Origin: Dehalococcoidia bacterium | GTDB lineage: Bacteria > Chloroflexota > Dehalococcoidia > Lucifugimonadales > Australimonadaceae | NCBI GenBank assembly: GCA_022820645.1 | Contig: JAJEFD010000013.1 | Coordinates: forward strand, 383,308-447,307 | Length of the DNA: 64,000 nucleotides | Direction: 5' to 3' | In this document: positions 33,479-42,335 of the stretch, piece by piece | Position numbering within the stretch: the stretch's first letter is position 1 | How the letters are laid out: every line of letters begins with the position of its first letter | The notes under the pieces: model-generated | What the model saw: the letters and a program-made list of their open reading frames with translations, nothing else | The model's database searches: none | Told to the model about the DNA's origin: nothing | Made by a program: the position numbers and the translations under genes

Positions 33479-35869
33479 TTATGTCCTGAGCGATGCGCCC
33501 GTCTCGCGCTCCATGCGCTTGACGATGGCGGCTACGGCGTCGTTGACTTCGGCTGTTTCGAGCGTCTTGTTCGGGGACTGGAACTCCACTGTGAATGCGA
33601 GCGACTTCTTGCCCTCCGGCAGCGGCTCGCCCTCGAACAGGTCGAACAGCGTTGCGCGGACGACGAGCGGCCCGCTTTCGATGATCTCCTGCGCCTGCCG
33701 CGCGGGGACGGAGGCGTCCAGCACGAGCGCGAGGTCGCGCACGGCGCTGGGGTAGCGGGAGAATACCGCGAAAGAGGAGCGCATCTCGGGGACGTGCGGC
33801 GCGAGGCGCTGCAGGTCCAGTTCGATGAACGCGGCCTGCGCGGCGGGGATGTCGTACTGCGCGACGGCCTGCGGGCTCAGTTCGCCCACGACACCCGCCT
33901 GCTTGCCGTTCACCAGCACTGCGGCGGTGCGTCCGGGGTGCAGGAGAGGATCGGTCGTGCGCTCGAACGTGGCGCTCAGCCCCAGGCGCGCCAGCGCGCC
34001 CTCCACGACACCCTTCGCGTCGAAGAAGCCGAGCGGCTCCGTGTCCTGCTCCCACAGCACGCTGCCGCGCGGCCCTGCGAGGACGGCCATCGCCGTCTCG
34101 CGCTCGTCCGGCAGGTCGCCGTCGCGCGGGATGAAGACGCGCCCGACCTCGAACATCCCCACGCCGCCCTGCTGGCGCATCGCACTCGCGGCGCCGCGAA
34201 GCAGGGCCGGGCGCAGAGCGGTGCGGAGGTATGCCTGCTCCTGGCTCATGGGGTTCGCCGTGCCGAGCGGCGCAGCGCCATCCGGCAGCCCGGCGTCCTC
34301 ACCGCTCACGAGCGTGTGGGAGATCGTCTCCTGAAGGCCGAACGAGACGAGCGCGTCCCGCATCTCCTCGCGCAGCTCGCGCTCCGGCTGCCGGATGGCC
34401 TCCGGCACGCGCCCGCCGAGCGGCTCGCCCTCGACGGCGTCATAACCGACGATGCGGGCCACCTCTTCGACGATGTCCTCCTCGATGCCGACGTCTGTGC
34501 GCCAGTAGGGCGGTACGACGGTCATTGTGCCGCCGGCGCCCGGCTCGACGGTGAAGCCCAGCGAAGCGAGCACGCCGGACACCTGCCCGGTGGGGAAGTC
34601 GACGCCCAGCACGCGGCGCAGGCTCTCGTGGGAGAACGGGATGCGGGGCGGGTCGCTCCTGCCGGGGAAGACGTCGTAGACGCCCTGCGCGGCCTCGCCG
34701 CCCGCCGTCTCCAGGATGAGGCGCGTCGCGCGGCGTACCGCCCGCACAGCCAGTTCAGGGTTCAGCCCCTTCTCGAAGCGGAGTGAGGCGTCCGTGCGCA
34801 GTTTCAGCGCGTTGGAGGTGCGCCGCGTGTTGATGGCATTGAACGTCGCTGACTCCAGCAGCACGTTCCGCGTGGCGTCCGTCATCTCGGAGTTCGCGCC
34901 GCCCATCACGCCGGCGAGTCCTATCGAACGCTCGGGGTCCGCGATCATCAGCATCGGCGGGCGCAGCTCGTGTTCCTGTCCGTCGAGGCTCGTGAAGCGT
35001 TCGCCGTCGGCGGCGGGGCGGACGATGACCTTCGCGTCGTACACCTGGTCGAGGTCGAAGGCGTGCAGCGGCTGGCCGTACTCCAGCATGACGTAGTTGG
35101 TCACGTCCACGACGTTGTTGATGGAGCGGTGGCCCGCGTCCTGCAGCCGCTGGCGCAGCCAGTCGGGGGACGGCCCGATCCGCACACTGCGCACCAGCGT
35201 GCAGGTGTAGCGCGAGCAGAGGGCAGGGTCGGCGATCTCGATGCCGATGCTGTCCGCTATCGCGCCGCCGTTCTCGTCGTACCCGGACGGAGGCTCGGTT
35301 ACCTGTTCGCCGGTGATGGCCGCCGCTTCGTGGGCGATGCCGAGGACGGAGAGGCAGTCGCCGCGGTTCGGGGTGACCTCCACCTCCAGCGCGCCGGACG
35401 ACGGGAGCACGTCAACGAGGGGAGTGCCGACCGAGCTGTCGTCCGGCAGCACGAGGATGCCCTCGTGCTCGTCGCTCAGCCCGAGTTCGCGCTCGGAGCA
35501 GACCATGCCCGCGGACTCGACGCCGCGTATCACCGCTGCTGTCAGCTCCATCGGCTCGCCCGTCTTGCCGCTCGTGAGCACCGCCCCCACCCGCGCGAAC
35601 GCGATCTTCTGCCCTGCCGCGACGTTCGGCGCACCGCAGACGACGGTGGACGTCTCACCGCCCGTGTCCACGTCAGCCAGCCGCAGCCGGTCGGCATTCG
35701 GGTGCGGGCGCACGTCCAGAACACGGCCCACGACGACGTTGCCCCACCCGCCGCCGGGGCCGGGGTCGTACGTCGTCTCCAGTCCGGCCATGGTGAGGCG
35801 GTGGGCCAACTCAGCGGGAGGCATCCGCAGCGGGACGTACTCGGCAAGCCAGGAAAGCGGGACTCTCAT
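33479..35869 (-). CDS. pheT: Phenylalanyl-tRNA synthetase beta subunit
   Basis: 796 residues. N-terminal EMAP/tRNA-binding domain (VVVGRVLDVRPHPNADRLRLADVD, about 45-70), B3/B4 editing domain, B5 domain with GxxPxxFE-like core, and C-terminal anticodon-binding (FDX-ACB) domain with SRYPSAVRDLALVLD. It has all the expected domains and length. pheS is not adjacent. A TATACT hexamer (35907-35912, minus) lies about 37 nt upstream. Confidence 0.97.
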   Translation of the reverse strand: MRVPLSWLAEYVPLRMPPAELAHRLTMAGLETTYDPGPGGGWGNVVVGRVLDVRPHPNADRLRLADVDTGGETSTVVCGAPNVAAGQKIAFARVGAVLTSGKTGEPMELTAAVIRGVESAGMVCSERELGLSDEHEGILVLPDDSSVGTPLVDVLPSSGALEVEVTPNRGDCLSVLGIAHEAAAITGEQVTEPPSGYDENGGAIADSIGIEIADPALCSRYTCTLVRSVRIGPSPDWLRQRLQDAGHRSINNVVDVTNYVMLEYGQPLHAFDLDQVYDAKVIVRPAADGERFTSLDGQEHELRPPMLMIADPERSIGLAGVMGGANSEMTDATRNVLLESATFNAINTRRTSNALKLRTDASLRFEKGLNPELAVRAVRRATRLILETAGGEAAQGVYDVFPGRSDPPRIPFSHESLRRVLGVDFPTGQVSGVLASLGFTVEPGAGGTMTVVPPYWRTDVGIEEDIVEEVARIVGYDAVEGEPLGGRVPEAIRQPERELREEMRDALVSFGLQETISHTLVSGEDAGLPDGAAPLGTANPMSQEQAYLRTALRPALLRGAASAMRQQGGVGMFEVGRVFIPRDGDLPDERETAMAVLAGPRGSVLWEQDTEPLGFFDAKGVVEGALARLGLSATFERTTDPLLHPGRTAAVLVNGKQAGVVGELSPQAVAQYDIPAAQAAFIELDLQRLAPHVPEMRSSFAVFSRYPSAVRDLALVLDASVPARQAQEIIESGPLVVRATLFDLFEGEPLPEGKKSLAFTVEFQSPNKTLETAEVNDAVAAIVKRMERETGASLRT

Positions 35870-35906
35870 GGTGGAAGGGCAGGCTCCGAAAGCAGTGCGT
35901 CAGGTA

Positions 35907-35945
35907 AGTATAACGGCAGGGCGGGCAATCGGCAGGGGATATAAT
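35907..35945. promoter_or_regulatory. Divergent -10 elements, pheT and thioredoxin operon
   Basis: TATACT on minus (35907-35912) faces pheT. TATAAT on plus (35940-35945) faces the thioredoxin lipoprotein operon, 49 nt before its ATG. No convincing -35 for either. Confidence 0.55.
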
Positions 35946-35994
35946 GAGAGTGTGTCATGCGGAAGGCATGGGCACATGGGGAGGAGGGTGCCGC

Positions 35995-37317
35995 ATGATA
36001 GGTCGGCTTTCGATTGTCCGCATTTCCCTGGGAGTGTTGCTCATCGCGCTGCTGGCCTTGGTGGCTGGGTGCAGCGGGGACGAGGAACCGCTCACAGAAG
36101 AGCCTGCCGCATCGCCCGTGGCGACGGCCCCTGACGAGCCCGCCGCACCCGCAGCGTCCGATGCTGCGGCACAAGGCGCCGAGGCTGAGCCCACTCCCAT
36201 GATGCCGGACTTCAATGCATCCGGAAGCACAGGCGGGGCGGTCGGAGACAGCGCGCCGGAGTTCTCCGGCATCGACCAGTGGCTCAACAGCGACCCGCTC
36301 ACGATGGAGGGCCTGCGCGGGGACGTCGTTCTCATCGACTTCTGGACGTACACATGCGTCAACTGCATCCGCACGATGCCCTACCTGCGGGAGTGGAACG
36401 AGAAGTACGCAGACCGTGGTCTCACGATGGTGGGTGTGCATACGCCTGAATTCGACTTCGAGAAGATCACGGAGAACGTCGTTGCGGCGAATGAGGAGCT
36501 GGGCGTCGTCTGGCCCGTCGCACAGGACAACGACTTCCGCACCTGGCGTTCCTACAACAACCGCTTCTGGCCCGCGAAGTACCTGATAGACGCGAACGGC
36601 GTCGTGCGCTACACGCACTTCGGCGAGGGCGCGTACGACGAGACGGAGCACCACATCCGCGCCCTGCTGGAAGAGGCGGGCAACGACGTGTCGGACATCG
36701 CCGTCAATCCGGACGCGGGCCCGGCATACGACGTGCGGGCGCGTGGCACTACCCGCGAGGCCAACGACTCCCAAACGCGCGAGATCTACGGCGGTTGGCA
36801 GCGGAACGCGTCGACCAACGGGCTGTACATCGCACACCCGCAGTACTATGACGGGCAGGGGATCGCGCAGTTCTACCGTGATCCCGGCAACCACCTGAAC
36901 CAGTTCATGTACCTGCACGGCTCGTGGCGCTCCGACCTCGAGGCGATAACCCACGCCAGAGAGACCGAGAACTACCAGGACTACATCGCGCTCCGCTTCT
37001 TCGCCCGATCGGTCAACATCGTCGTCGACCTCGAGGACGGCGTGGAGCCGTTCGAAGTCGAGGTCACGATTGCCGACAGCCCGGCGGAGGGAGCCGACCC
37101 GTCCACGCCGCTGGACTACCGGCCGCTCAACGAGGATGAGGCAGGCGATCACATCGTCATAGAGGGTGGACGCAGCTACTTCGTGGTGGATGAGCCGGAC
37201 CTGTACAACGTCATCTCGTTGCCGGAGTTCGGGGACGCCGAGCTGAAGTTCTCGTCGAACTCCCGGCACTTCGCGCTCTTTGCGCTCACGTTCGGCTCGT
37301 ATGATGAGGTCTACTAG
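35995..37317 (+). CDS. Thioredoxin-domain lipoprotein (DipZ C-terminus-like)
   Basis: Extracytoplasmic thiol-disulfide protein of 440 residues. There is a signal with lipobox LVAGC (C26), an acidic Ala/Pro linker, and a thioredoxin domain (about 95-240) with redox motif C121-V-N-C124 in DFWTYTCVNCIRTMPYL. A C-terminal all-beta domain (about 255-440) resembles the segment after thioredoxin in mycobacterial DipZ. GAGGAGG precedes the ATG at 35995. No CcdA/DsbD membrane reductant is adjacent, so its electron source is elsewhere. It is first of three thioredoxin-fold lipoproteins. Confidence 0.92.
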   Translation: MIGRLSIVRISLGVLLIALLALVAGCSGDEEPLTEEPAASPVATAPDEPAAPAASDAAAQGAEAEPTPMMPDFNASGSTGGAVGDSAPEFSGIDQWLNSDPLTMEGLRGDVVLIDFWTYTCVNCIRTMPYLREWNEKYADRGLTMVGVHTPEFDFEKITENVVAANEELGVVWPVAQDNDFRTWRSYNNRFWPAKYLIDANGVVRYTHFGEGAYDETEHHIRALLEEAGNDVSDIAVNPDAGPAYDVRARGTTREANDSQTREIYGGWQRNASTNGLYIAHPQYYDGQGIAQFYRDPGNHLNQFMYLHGSWRSDLEAITHARETENYQDYIALRFFARSVNIVVDLEDGVEPFEVEVTIADSPAEGADPSTPLDYRPLNEDEAGDHIVIEGGRSYFVVDEPDLYNVISLPEFGDAELKFSSNSRHFALFALTFGSYDEVY

Positions 37318-37325
37318 GGCACTCC

Positions 37326-38003
37326 ATGCGGAACCTGCGCGTGCATATGACCATCCTGGGCGTGCTCGCTGCAGCGTGCCTCGGCGTGGCGTGCTCTTCG
37401 GAGTCCGGTTCCACCGCCACTCCAATCCCCACGTTGGCCCCGACAGCGACGTCGACACCCGTGCTCACGCCCACGCCGGGGCTGCCCGCATTCGAGGCGT
37501 CCGGAAACACCGGAGGGCTGGTCGGCGATAGCGCATCGGAGTTCACGGGTATCGAACAGTGGCTGAACAGCGACCCGCTCACGATGGAAGAGTTGCGCGG
37601 GAAGGTAGTGCTGATCGACTTCTGGACGTACATATGAATCAACTGCAGACGTACCGTGCCGTACTTGAAGGACTGGAACGAGAAATACGCCGGAGACGGA
37701 TTCACGATCGTGGGCGTGCACACGCCGGAGTTCGACGTCGATAAGGTCACCGCGAACGTGATCGAGGCAGCGGCCCAGCTGGGCGTGGTCTGGCCCATCG
37801 CGCAGGACAACGATTACCGCACGTGGCGCTCCTACAACAACCGGTTCTGGCCTGCGAAGTACCTGGTCGACGCGAACGGTGTCATCCGCTTCACCCACTT
37901 CGGCGAGGGCAGATACGAGCAGACCGAGCACCACATCCGCGCGCTGATGGCGGAGGCGGGTTACGAGGTGCCGGATGTTCCCATCGGCAGGCAGGAGTCC
38001 TAG
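37326..38003 (+). CDS. Thioredoxin-like lipoprotein with in-frame TGA at the catalytic Cys (candidate selenoprotein)
   Basis: 225 codons read as one continuous homolog of the upstream gene, apart from TGA at 37635-37637. The lipobox is GVAC (C23), followed by a Thr/Pro linker, and the thioredoxin domain begins near 75. The neighbour reads DFWTYT-C-VNC; this gene reads DFWTYI-TGA-INC, so the TGA (codon 104) replaces exactly the nucleophilic Cys and C107 is kept. After it, the frame is intact and conserved through ALMAEAGYEVPD with no further stop or shift. Sec insertion (UxxC) or a single nonsense mutation would both fit. No C-terminal beta domain. 8 bp after the first gene, 4 bp before the third. 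Confidence 0.75.
37651..37664 (+). other. Small hairpin in SECIS position
   Basis: GTAC (37651-37654), loop CGTGCC, GTAC (37661-37664). The loop begins 18 nt after the TGA, with G at its second position, within the range expected for bacterial SECIS elements. The stem has 4 pairs and can extend by A-U, G-U and C-G pairs with bulges. It is weak, so suggestive only. Confidence 0.35.
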
Positions 38004-38007
38004 GACG

Positions 38008-38907
38008 ATGCGACGCCTGACCCGCACTGCCGCCGTCCTCGGGGCGGTCATTGCCGCCCTGCTCGTTGCCGCGTGCTCTCCCGAGCCGACGCCAACCCCA
38101 ACGGCCACGCCCACGCCCGAGATGCAGGAATGGAAGTCGATCCTCGGCACGACGATCCTGCGCACGGGAACGCAGCGCGTGGCATTCCTGCTTGCGACGA
38201 GTGCCGATTTCGTCCGCGTGCCCGAGGCGACCGTCACGACGACGTTCCTGGATGGTGACGCTGGCGGCGAGACTGCGACGGCGCAGTTCCACGAATGGCC
38301 GTTCGGCACGCGCGGCTCTTACGTGACGCAACTGACGTTCCCGCGGGCGGGTACCTGGCGGCTGGACATAGAGGGAGAGGGCGGCGAGGCGGTGCTCGAC
38401 GTCCAGGTGGATGAGGAGTCCATCGTACGGGACATCGGGCAGATCGGTCTGTTCAGCGATACGAAGACGCTGGACGGCGCGGAAGGAGACATCAGCCGGA
38501 TCACGTCCCATTACCGGCCGGACCCCGCCCTGTACGAGATAAGCATCGCGGAGTCGCTGTTCAGCGGCAGGCCGACGGTGGTGGTGTTCGCGTCGCCCGC
38601 GTTCTGCACGACGGCAACGTGCGGCCCTCAGGTGGAGACCGTCACCGAGCTGCGCGAGGCGTACCCGGACGTCGCGGACTACATCCACGTCGAGGTATAC
38701 GACAACCCGCACGAGATACAGGGCGACCTCACGAAGGGCATCCTCTCACCGGTGCTGGCCGAATGGGGCATAGACCAGGTCGAGCACTACCGCAACGAGT
38801 CGTGGACGTTCGTCCTCGGCGCTGACGCGCGCATCGCCGAGCGTTTCGAGGGCTACGCTACTTTCGAGGAGTTGGAAGAAGCGCTGCAGGCCGTGCTGGC
38901 GAGTTGA
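38008..38907 (+). CDS. Thioredoxin-fold lipoprotein with CX4C motif
   Basis: 299 residues. Lipobox VAAC (C23), Thr/Pro linker, an all-beta domain (about 40-140), then a thioredoxin-like domain (about 185-299) with C200-TTAT-C205 in VVFASPAFCTTATCGPQVE and FVLGADARIAERFEG at the end. The four-residue spacing differs from CxxC thioredoxins and is closer in style to Sco-type or peroxiredoxin-like folds; partner unknown. It is 4 bp after the TGA-containing gene and the last in the operon. Confidence 0.85.
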   Translation: MRRLTRTAAVLGAVIAALLVAACSPEPTPTPTATPTPEMQEWKSILGTTILRTGTQRVAFLLATSADFVRVPEATVTTTFLDGDAGGETATAQFHEWPFGTRGSYVTQLTFPRAGTWRLDIEGEGGEAVLDVQVDEESIVRDIGQIGLFSDTKTLDGAEGDISRITSHYRPDPALYEISIAESLFSGRPTVVVFASPAFCTTATCGPQVETVTELREAYPDVADYIHVEVYDNPHEIQGDLTKGILSPVLAEWGIDQVEHYRNESWTFVLGADARIAERFEGYATFEELEEALQAVLAS

Positions 38908-38948
38908 CCGGTGACAGGTCCCGCGACCGGCGTGCGTCTATCGGCAGC

Positions 38949-39371
38949 CTAGGAGTTGAGGTTCTCGAAGGCTTTGGTGAACCGGCCGGCGTGAGAACGC
39001 TCGGCGCGAGCGAGGGTCTCAAACCACTCGGCGAGCTCGTCGAAGCCCTCGTCACGCGCGGTACGGGCGAAACCGGGGTACATCTCGGTGTAATCGTAGG
39101 TCTCGCCTGCGATGGCGGACTTGAGGTTGTCCTCGGTATTGCCGAGGGGCTCGCCGGTCGCAGGGTCGCCGGTCTCTTTCAGGAAGTCGAGGTGCCCGAA
39201 GGCGTGGCCGGTCTCGGCCTCGGAGATGTCCCGGAAGAGCCCGCCGATCTCGGGGTAGCCCTCGATGTCGGCACGGCGTGCGAAGTAGAGGTATCGCCGG
39301 TTGGCTTCGGATTCCCGGGCGAACGCCGCCTTCAGGTTCGCCTCACTCTGTGTGCCTTGCAATCCTGCCAT
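38949..39371 (-). CDS. Rubrerythrin (erythrin type, no rubredoxin domain)
   Basis: Diiron four-helix ferritin-like protein, probable peroxide reductase, 140 residues. Diiron motifs: [38 protein letters not shown] and [11 protein letters not shown]. The C-terminal rubredoxin domain of classical rubrerythrins is absent, so it needs an external electron donor. The start at 39371 has GAGGAG 7 nt upstream. It is convergent with the thioredoxin operon. Confidence 0.93.
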   Translation of the reverse strand: MAGLQGTQSEANLKAAFARESEANRRYLYFARRADIEGYPEIGGLFRDISEAETGHAFGHLDFLKETGDPATGEPLGNTEDNLKSAIAGETYDYTEMYPGFARTARDEGFDELAEWFETLARAERSHAGRFTKAFENLNS

Positions 39372-39444
39372 TCGATATCTCCTCGGCGTTCGGGTGAGCC
39401 GCTGCAGGCGACCGCCTTCAATCGCCATAGGACTGGGGCTGTCG

Positions 39445-39473
39445 ACTATAGGGGGGGCTCCCGCACGGGTCAA
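39445..39473 (-). promoter_or_regulatory. Promoter of rubrerythrin gene
   Basis: On minus, TTGACC (39468-39473), 17-bp spacer containing a C7 run, TATAGT (39445-39450). The leader is about 70 nt. The rest of the 250-bp gap to glyA shows nothing I can name. Confidence 0.7.
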
Positions 39474-39621
39474 CCCTGCATGTCTTAAGGTGTCATCATC
39501 GGTTTGCGGGCGTTCGGGCGTGAGGCATATCCTGTCCCTGAAGGGCGTGGCCGAGGTTCTTGAGCGCTCCTGCGCGCTCCGGAGGGCCTGATTCCCACAT
39601 CAAGGACAGAGGTGGATTGCC

Positions 39622-40866
39622 GTGAGCGTGTTGATGGAGCGTGACCCCGAGATCGCGGAGGCCATCCGGAAGGAGTCGGACCGGCAGCGCCGGAACATCG
39701 TGCTCATCGCGTCGGAGAACTACGCGAGCCGCGCGGTGCTGGAGGCACAGGGCTCTCCCTTGACGAACAAGTATGCGGAGGGCTACCCCGGACGCCGTTA
39801 CTACGGCTCCTGCGAGTTCGTCGACATCGCCGAGCAGCTGGCCATCGACCGCGCGAAGGAGCTGTTCGGGGCGGAGCACGTGAACGTACAGCCTCACGCC
39901 GGAGCGACCGCCAACATGGAGGCGTACGCCGCGCTCTGCGACGTCGGCGACACCATCATGGGCCTGCAGTTGGACCAGGGTGGGCACCTCACGCACGGCA
40001 GCCCTGTTAACTTCTCGGCCAAGCTGTACAACTTCGTTGCCTACGGTCTCGACCCCGAGACGGAGCAACTGGACTACGACGCCATCGCCGCGCAGGCGCG
40101 AGAGGTCAGGCCGAAGGTCATCGTGGCGGGATACACGGCGTATCCCCGGATGATAGATTTCGCGCGGTTCGCGGAGATAGCGGAAGAAGTGGGCGCCGTG
40201 CTCATGGTGGACATGGCGCACATAGCCGGGCTGGTGGCTGCGGGCGCACACCCGTCGCCGCTGCCCCACGCGTCCGTCGTGACCAGCACAACGCACAAGT
40301 CGCTGCGAGGACCGCGGGGCGCGTTCATCCTCTGCACGGAAGAGCACCGGCGGAACATCGACCGTGCGGTGTTCCCGTACGCGCAAGGGGGGCCGCTCAT
40401 GCATGCCATCGCCGCGAAGGCGGTCTGCTTCGGCGAGGCGCTCCAGCCCGAGTTCGCGACGTACGGGCACCGGATCGTCGAGAACGCCCGGGCCATGGCC
40501 GCGGCGCTCGAGGGCGAGGGGCTGCGCATCGTTTCCGGCGGCACCGATAACCATCTGATGCTCGTGGACCTGCGGCCTCTCGGCTGGACGGGGCAGGAGG
40601 CCGAGGAGGCACTCGGCAGTGTGCGCATCACGGTGAACAAGAACGCAATCCCGAACGACCCCCAGCCGCCGCGCGTCACGAGCGGCCTGCGGCTCGGCAC
40701 ACCGGCTGTGACGGCTCGCGGCTTCGGCGTGGAGGAGTGCCAGAAGGTTGCGCAGCTGCTCGTCCGGACGCTGAACAGCAAGGGCGACGACGCAGCGCTC
40801 AGCACCATCGCCGAGGAGGTTGGCCAGTTGACCGCAGGCTTCCCCGTACCGGGGCTCGACGACTAG
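39622..40866 (+). CDS. glyA: Serine hydroxymethyltransferase
   Basis: PLP enzyme interconverting serine and glycine with tetrahydrofolate. It has 414 residues. [18 protein letters not shown], the PLP lysine in [11 protein letters not shown] near 230, and [10 protein letters not shown] near 345. GTG start at 39622 with AGAGGTGG upstream. Single gene before the S6-SSB-S18 operon. Confidence 0.97.
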   Translation: MSVLMERDPEIAEAIRKESDRQRRNIVLIASENYASRAVLEAQGSPLTNKYAEGYPGRRYYGSCEFVDIAEQLAIDRAKELFGAEHVNVQPHAGATANMEAYAALCDVGDTIMGLQLDQGGHLTHGSPVNFSAKLYNFVAYGLDPETEQLDYDAIAAQAREVRPKVIVAGYTAYPRMIDFARFAEIAEEVGAVLMVDMAHIAGLVAAGAHPSPLPHASVVTSTTHKSLRGPRGAFILCTEEHRRNIDRAVFPYAQGGPLMHAIAAKAVCFGEALQPEFATYGHRIVENARAMAAALEGEGLRIVSGGTDNHLMLVDLRPLGWTGQEAEEALGSVRITVNKNAIPNDPQPPRVTSGLRLGTPAVTARGFGVEECQKVAQLLVRTLNSKGDDAALSTIAEEVGQLTAGFPVPGLDD

Positions 40867-40872
40867 GCGCGG

Positions 40873-40903
40873 TTGCCGTTCTCACAGGCGCGCGTGCTAT
40901 AAT
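40873..40903 (+). promoter_or_regulatory. Probable promoter of rpsF-ssb-rpsR
   Basis: TATAAT at 40898-40903 with a TTGCCG (40873-40878) 19 bp upstream, directly after glyA. The spacing is loose but the -10 is perfect. Leader about 70 nt. Confidence 0.6.
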
Positions 40904-40979
40904 CGCCAGACGTGCGCGGAACAACCGCGCCGTTTCGGCTGAGATAACGGAAGACGTCAGCGAACAGAGGGAGTGGGGA

Positions 40980-41270
40980 GTGCGTCAGTACGAGTTGATG
41001 CTGTTGGTTCATCCCGATGCCGACGAAGAGCGGCTGGGGGCGGTCGTCGAGCGCGTTCGTCGCGTGGCGTCCGACCACGGCGGCGGAGTCGTGAGCGAGG
41101 ACAACTGGGGCAGGCGCAAACTGGCGTACAAGATAGGCCGGTTCACCGAGGCCAACTACCACATGGCGAATATCGAGATGGAAGGCACCGGAACGACCGT
41201 GCTGGAGAACTCGCTCAAACTCACGGACGACGTTATCCGGCATCTCCTCATTCGCAAGGACGAGGAGTAG
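40980..41270 (+). CDS. rpsF: 30S ribosomal protein S6
   Basis: 96 residues: RQYELMLLVHPDADEERL, KLAYKIGRFTEANYHMANIE, and a C-terminal LLIRKDEE. The start is GTG at 40980, fixed by the family N-terminus; the frame is open upstream but that part overlaps glyA and reads as non-protein. First gene of the S6-SSB-S18 operon. Confidence 0.96.
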   Translation: MRQYELMLLVHPDADEERLGAVVERVRRVASDHGGGVVSEDNWGRRKLAYKIGRFTEANYHMANIEMEGTGTTVLENSLKLTDDVIRHLLIRKDEE

Positions 41271-41284
41271 AGAGGGAATCGCGC

Positions 41285-41725
41285 GTGGTCGGCCTCAACA
41301 AGATCATGGTGATCGGGAACGTGGGAACGGACCCGGAGATGCGCTACACGCCCTCCGGCGCTCCGGTGACCTCCTTCCGCATCGCCGCGAGCCGCTCCTA
41401 CAATACGCGCGAAGGCGAGCGGCGCCAGGAGACTGAGTGGTTCACCGTGGTCGCGTGGAACGCCCTCGCGGAGCAGGTGAACCAGTACCTTTCCAAGGGA
41501 CGCAGGGCCTACGTCGACGGCCGCCTTCGCAGCCACTCCTTCCAGGGCAACGACGGGCAGATGCGGTTCCGGAACGAGATCATCGCCGACCGGGTGCTGT
41601 TCCTGGACAGGCCCGGCGCAGGCGACGAAGGCGGCGAATACGGCGGAGGTTCCTACGGGCAGAGCACCGGCGGCGGGTACGACACCGGCCCTGAGGTGCT
41701 CTCGCCGGACGACCTCCCGTTCTGA
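41285..41725 (+). CDS. ssb: Single-stranded DNA-binding protein
   Basis: 146 residues: OB-fold (1-108) with KIMVIGNVGTDPEMRYTPSG and FTVVAWNALAEQ, a Gly-rich disordered linker, and the acidic tip SPDDLPF that binds repair and replication partners. GTG start at 41285, 14 bp after rpsF. Confidence 0.96.
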   Translation: MVGLNKIMVIGNVGTDPEMRYTPSGAPVTSFRIAASRSYNTREGERRQETEWFTVVAWNALAEQVNQYLSKGRRAYVDGRLRSHSFQGNDGQMRFRNEIIADRVLFLDRPGAGDEGGEYGGGSYGQSTGGGYDTGPEVLSPDDLPF

Positions 41726-41745
41726 GCACAGAGGAGAGCAGGTAG

Positions 41746-42324
41746 ATGCAGAACATACGACGGCGGCGTCCCGGAGGGCGCCGGTACTTCCCCAGGCGGA
41801 AGGTCTGCTACTTTAGCGCAGAGAAGAAGACGCCGGACTACAAGGACGTTCCCGTCCTGCGCCGGTTCATCTCCGAGTGGGGGAAGATCGACTCCAGCAG
41901 ACGCACGGGCACGCGAGCGCGCCACCAGCGCAAGCTCGCCGTTGCCATCAAGCGCGCGCGCTTCCTCGCGCTCCTGCCGTACACCGGTGGGCACAGCCTC
42001 ATCGAATTGACGCGCCCCGACCGCGGCGGACGCCGGTTCGGCCAGCGGGACGGCGGCTTCAGTCGTGGCCCGCGCCCCGAAGCGGCTGCTACTCCCGCTG
42101 AAGGAGAGGCAGCAGAAGCCAGCGCTCCCGTCGCTGAAGGCGCACCCGCTGCCGAAGAAGGGACTGCAGAGAGCGACGCCCCCGTGGCTGAGGCGGCGCC
42201 TGTCGCCGAGGCCGAGGCCGCGTCTCCCGCAGAGGACACGGCTGCCACGGAGGACGCCTCTCCTGCAGAGGATGCCGCCGAATCCCCTGCGCCCGCCGCT
42301 GATGCGGCAGACTCCGAAGAGTAG
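41746..42324 (+). CDS. rpsR: 30S ribosomal protein S18 with long acidic tail
   Basis: The S18 core is residues 1-85: [57 protein letters not shown]. Most S18 proteins end here. This one continues for about 100 residues of Ala/Glu/Pro/Asp-rich low-complexity sequence with repeated PAE/PVAE units, net strongly acidic, and no stop. The tail is likely disordered and outside the ribosome body. GC and codon character match the neighbours. Confidence 0.95.
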   Translation: MQNIRRRRPGGRRYFPRRKVCYFSAEKKTPDYKDVPVLRRFISEWGKIDSSRRTGTRARHQRKLAVAIKRARFLALLPYTGGHSLIELTRPDRGGRRFGQRDGGFSRGPRPEAAATPAEGEAAEASAPVAEGAPAAEEGTAESDAPVAEAAPVAEAEAASPAEDTAATEDASPAEDAAESPAPAADAADSEE

Positions 42325-42335
42325 TACACGCCTGC

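Noticed and set aside
35866-37458. 530-codon open frame antisense to the first thioredoxin lipoprotein
   Set aside because: Mirror of the real gene in high-GC sequence; translation is non-protein-like and the plus strand has lipobox, thioredoxin motif and ribosome site.
37656-38003. Separate small gene starting at GTG just after the in-frame TGA
   Set aside because: No ribosome site, starts in the middle of a thioredoxin domain, and is in the same frame as the upstream half; a single TGA-interrupted gene explains it better.
39372-39621. Riboswitch or ncRNA upstream of glyA
   Set aside because: I looked for glycine, SAM and tetrahydrofolate riboswitch cores and for a convincing expression-platform hairpin and saw none; only the rubrerythrin promoter is supportable.
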